From: JABMMZ01 sp040386935 | Lineage (GTDB): Bacteria > Bacteroidota > Bacteroidia > NS11-12g > UBA955 | Assembly (NCBI GenBank): GCA_040386935.1 | Contig: JAZKEQ010000011.1 | Span: forward strand, 1-64,000 | Direction: 5' to 3' | Length of the DNA: 64,000 nt | Shown: in pieces, positions 62,283-64,000 of the stretch | How positions within the stretch are numbered: the stretch's first letter is position 1 | Layout of the letters: the number at the start of each line of letters is the position of its first letter | Notes under the pieces: generated by a model | What the model saw: the letters and a program-made list of their open reading frames with translations, nothing else | The model's database searches: none | What the model was told of the DNA's origin: nothing | Program-made: the position numbers and the translations under genes

Positions 62283-63455
62283 TTATTTTATATTTTTCAT
62301 TTCTTTTTTCAGAAAACTCTCTAGATTACAAACCTTTATGCCATCACTTGTCGTGTAATTTCTACCTTCAGGAATGATAACATATTTGAATTTTGGTTTC
62401 AAATCCTCCACACTACTGTAGAAACCTTTGCTTAATGAAGGCGCTTCACTGTGCTTGATTTCTATGACAGCCAAAGGTGTAATTCCTTTTGTAATAACGA
62501 TATCCATCTCTGCTCCGTGGTGGGTTCTGTAGAAATAGATTTCATTTTTAGCTGACTTAGCCTCAAATATTTGTTCAATTACATAACCTTCCCATGATGC
62601 CCCGATGGCCAGATGTCTTTGTAAATTGGCCATGGTATCAATCCCGCATAAGTAATGCAGAATGCCACTGTCTCTGATATACACTTTAGGCGCTTTTACA
62701 AGACGCTTGTTCGTATTCACATACCAGGCATTCAAAACTCTTACAAGAAACGCTCCTTCTAAAAATTGCAGATATCTCATCACAGTAGGACCTGTTATGC
62801 CCAACGCTCTGGCATAATTCTCTGCATTAAAAATACCACCATTATTGTTGGCCAACATGTACCAGAAATTTCGAATGGTCTTTTGGTTCAGAGCAATGCC
62901 AAATAATTGAGAAAGATCCCTTTCAATATAAGTGCGTACAAAGTTTTCTATCCACCTGTTCCATGCATCGTCCGACCTGGCAGTGAGTGCATTGGGAAAT
63001 CCGCCCCTGAACCAGTGTTTCTGCATGGTTATTTTTGATGGGAGGGCTTCTGTCAGGGAAATAGGGCTTAATTCTACAAAGCCAATTCTTCCTGCCAGCG
63101 ATTCTGAAACACCCTTTACCAGCTCCGGTGAAGCTGAACCTGTTAAAATAAAGCGACCTGCTTTTCTGTGCGCATCAATAACCGGTCGCAATTGTGCAAA
63201 TAGCTCAGGCATGCGCTGTACCTCATCAATAATCACACAATGGTGCTTGTACTGAGGATCGCTTAAGTCAGTTTGATGAATGCGTTGAAAATCCTTCACA
63301 TTTTCAAGGTCAAAATACAATACGGGCTTTTTCAATGACTTGGAAATTGCCTGAGCCATAGTCGTTTTACCCACCTGTCGTGGCCCGAGAATAGCCACAG
63401 CAGGGAATTCCTTGCACAGGAGGGTCACCTTTTTGAGCATTTGCCTTGAGATCAT
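62283..63455 (-). CDS. AAA+ ATPase with DUF4143 domain, bracketed by palindromes
   Basis: A 390-residue protein. The N-terminal AAA+ module has Walker A LGPRQVGKTT (residues 23-32), Walker B CVIIDEVQRMPELF, sensor 1 FILTGSAS and the basic finger SLAGRIGFVELSPIS. A winged-helix-like middle (NAENYARALGITGPTVMRYL) precedes the DUF4143 end, where GAEMDIVITKGITPLAVIEI then KHS looks like the D-(E)xK core of a PD-(D/E)XK nuclease fold. Such proteins are frequent, variably present in bacteria and archaea, and poorly characterised. A TATATTTG box lies 4 bases before the ATG. The gene sits between two 41-bp palindromes and gatB. Confidence 0.9.
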   Translation of the reverse strand: MISRQMLKKVTLLCKEFPAVAILGPRQVGKTTMAQAISKSLKKPVLYFDLENVKDFQRIHQTDLSDPQYKHHCVIIDEVQRMPELFAQLRPVIDAHRKAGRFILTGSASPELVKGVSESLAGRIGFVELSPISLTEALPSKITMQKHWFRGGFPNALTARSDDAWNRWIENFVRTYIERDLSQLFGIALNQKTIRNFWYMLANNNGGIFNAENYARALGITGPTVMRYLQFLEGAFLVRVLNAWYVNTNKRLVKAPKVYIRDSGILHYLCGIDTMANLQRHLAIGASWEGYVIEQIFEAKSAKNEIYFYRTHHGAEMDIVITKGITPLAVIEIKHSEAPSLSKGFYSSVEDLKPKFKYVIIPEGRNYTTSDGIKVCNLESFLKKEMKNIK

Positions 63456-63459
63456 GTTA

Positions 63460-63467
63460 CAAATATA
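63460..63467 (-). promoter_or_regulatory. -7 box at the start of the AAA+ gene
   Basis: TATATTTG on the minus strand ends 4 bases before the ATG, so the transcript should be leaderless. The right palindrome (63480-63520) covers the -20 to -60 region, where a bound protein could block or activate RNA polymerase. The nearest -33-like TTTG is inside that palindrome at 25 bases. Confidence 0.55.
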
Positions 63468-63479
63468 ACTAAAAAATTG

Positions 63480-63520
63480 AACCGTGAAAAATCAAAATAT
63501 CATTTTGATTTTTCACGGTT
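63480..63520. repeat. 41-bp palindrome, right flank of the AAA+ gene
   Basis: Left arm AACCGTGAAAAATCAAAAT (63480-63498), centre ATC, right arm ATTTTGATTTTTCACGGTT (63502-63520). Compared with the other palindrome, base 11 of the left arm changes T to A and the matching base of the right arm changes A to T, so the pairing is kept. A lone half-site AACCGTGAAA follows at 63554-63563. Confidence 0.95.
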
Positions 63521-63553
63521 TATATCAAACACCTAATAAAATATAGTTTCAAC

Positions 63554-63563
63554 AACCGTGAAA
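63554..63563. repeat. Solitary half-site of the AAA+ flanking palindrome
   Basis: AACCGTGAAA, the first 10 bases of both palindromes, occurs once more without its partner arm, 33 bases after the right palindrome. It may be a decayed third palindrome or the outer edge of the unit. Confidence 0.6.
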
Positions 63564-63656
63564 GCATTAAATAAATAACAGAATTTATAGATATTCAGGC
63601 TTAAAATGGTGCAAAAAATGCTGTTTGAAGGGCTTAATTAAGTTGGATTTTTACCT

Positions 63657-63664
63657 TATTTTTG
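63657..63664 (+). promoter_or_regulatory. -7 box upstream of gatB
   Basis: TATTTTTG, 16 bases before the ATG at 63681, matches TAnnTTTG. No -33 TTTG at the expected spacing; a TTTG at 63623 is 30 bases away. Confidence 0.45.
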
Positions 63665-63680
63665 CGCTTCTTAGAAATTT

Positions 63681-64000
63681 ATGGCATACGAGGCAGTTAT
63701 AGGACTTGAAATACACATTCAATTGCTAACCAATAGCAAAGCTTATTGTGGCGACAGCGCTGAATACGGTGGTGCTCCCAATACCCAGGTAAGCCCTGTA
63801 ACCCTTGCACATCCTGGTACTTTGCCTAAGCACAATCGCATGGCCATTGAAAAAGCCATAACCCTTGGACTGGCGCTTAATTGCGATATAACACGCATTA
63901 ATCAATACGACCGCAAAAATTATTTCTATGCCGATTTACCAAAAGGCTACCAAATCACTCAGGATAAAACACCAATCTGTCGCAACGGTTTTGTGAAAAT
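63681..64000 (+). CDS. gatB: Asp/Glu-tRNA amidotransferase subunit B, N-terminal part
   Basis: Partial gene of 106 visible codons that continues past the window end. The product starts MAYEAVIGLEIHIQLLTNSK, with the GLEIHxQL and later AYCGD of GatB, then the strongly conserved HPGTLPKHNRMAIEKAITLG, YDRKNYFYADLPKGYQITQD. GatB with GatA and GatC converts mischarged Glu-tRNA(Gln) or Asp-tRNA(Asn) to the correct amide form. The start ATG has no Shine-Dalgarno site and lies 16 bases after a -7 box. Confidence 0.95.
   Translation, partial: MAYEAVIGLEIHIQLLTNSKAYCGDSAEYGGAPNTQVSPVTLAHPGTLPKHNRMAIEKAITLGLALNCDITRINQYDRKNYFYADLPKGYQITQDKTPICRNGFVK

Noticed and set aside
62240..63520. Palindromes as terminal inverted repeats of a classical insertion sequence
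   Set aside because: Each copy is itself a full palindrome rather than one arm of a pair, no transposase is encoded between them and I found no target-site duplication outside them. A non-classical mobile unit remains possible.
1..64000. tRNA, rRNA and riboswitch genes
   Set aside because: I looked through the intergenic regions for cloverleaf-like segments, conserved rRNA strings and known riboswitch cores and saw none; a covariance-model scan would be needed to exclude small RNAs.

Overview
The window is chromosomal DNA of a Bacteroidota bacterium, most like the Chitinophagales/Sphingobacteriia side of the phylum. The evidence is AT-rich sequence, almost no Shine-Dalgarno sites, promoters matching the Bacteroidota consensus (TTTG, about 19 bases, TAnnTTTG), signal peptides ending in AQ, SG(C) or SS(C) lipoboxes, a type IX secretion (T9SS) sorting tail, PorX, a T9SS plug protein and a mevalonate pathway with a GYDIA-type GHMP kinase. 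No rRNA, tRNA, insertion sequence or CRISPR array was seen.

Layout. 1-14.5 kb is accessory: the 5' part of pbpC, a series of secreted proteins and lipoproteins of unknown role (one serpin-like), a DHFR-like reductase, an ArsR/SRPBCC pair with a visible promoter-operator, a T9SS cargo protein, and four gene-poor stretches with a 21-bp tandem repeat, hairpin repeats and two gene fossils. 14.5-19.5 kb (minus strand) reads response regulator, histidine kinase, universal stress protein, SulP transporter, bestrophin: a likely anion-transport module. 19.8-23.8 kb (plus) has lon and two DUF4328 membrane proteins. 23.8-31.2 kb (minus) has leucine dehydrogenase, a terminator, then fni, HMG-CoA reductase, GYDIA GHMP kinase, mevalonate diphosphate decarboxylase, mevalonate kinase and a UbiA prenyltransferase.

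31.4-50.3 kb (plus) is the most striking region. It is a 19-kb tightly packed, same-strand run: a propeller sensor kinase with a LuxR-type regulator, a predicted outer-membrane protein, a 2224-residue TANFOR-like secreted protein, a fibronectin-III-like secreted protein, a PKD lipoprotein, then a second propeller sensor kinase with a LytTR regulator. It looks like an envelope-sensing and surface-structure system with a regulatory pair at each end. 50.4-57.3 kb (plus) carries an ABC-F ATPase, the T9SS plug protein, porX, a MazG-like hydrolase and three GNAT acetyltransferases.

57.3-64 kb has a membrane protein, oligoendopeptidase F, four unknown or weakly known secreted/membrane proteins, and an AAA+ ATPase (DUF4143) gene bracketed by two 41-bp near-perfect palindromes that differ by a compensatory base pair. 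The window ends in the 5' part of gatB. All functions are inferred by reading motifs by eye; no database search was run.
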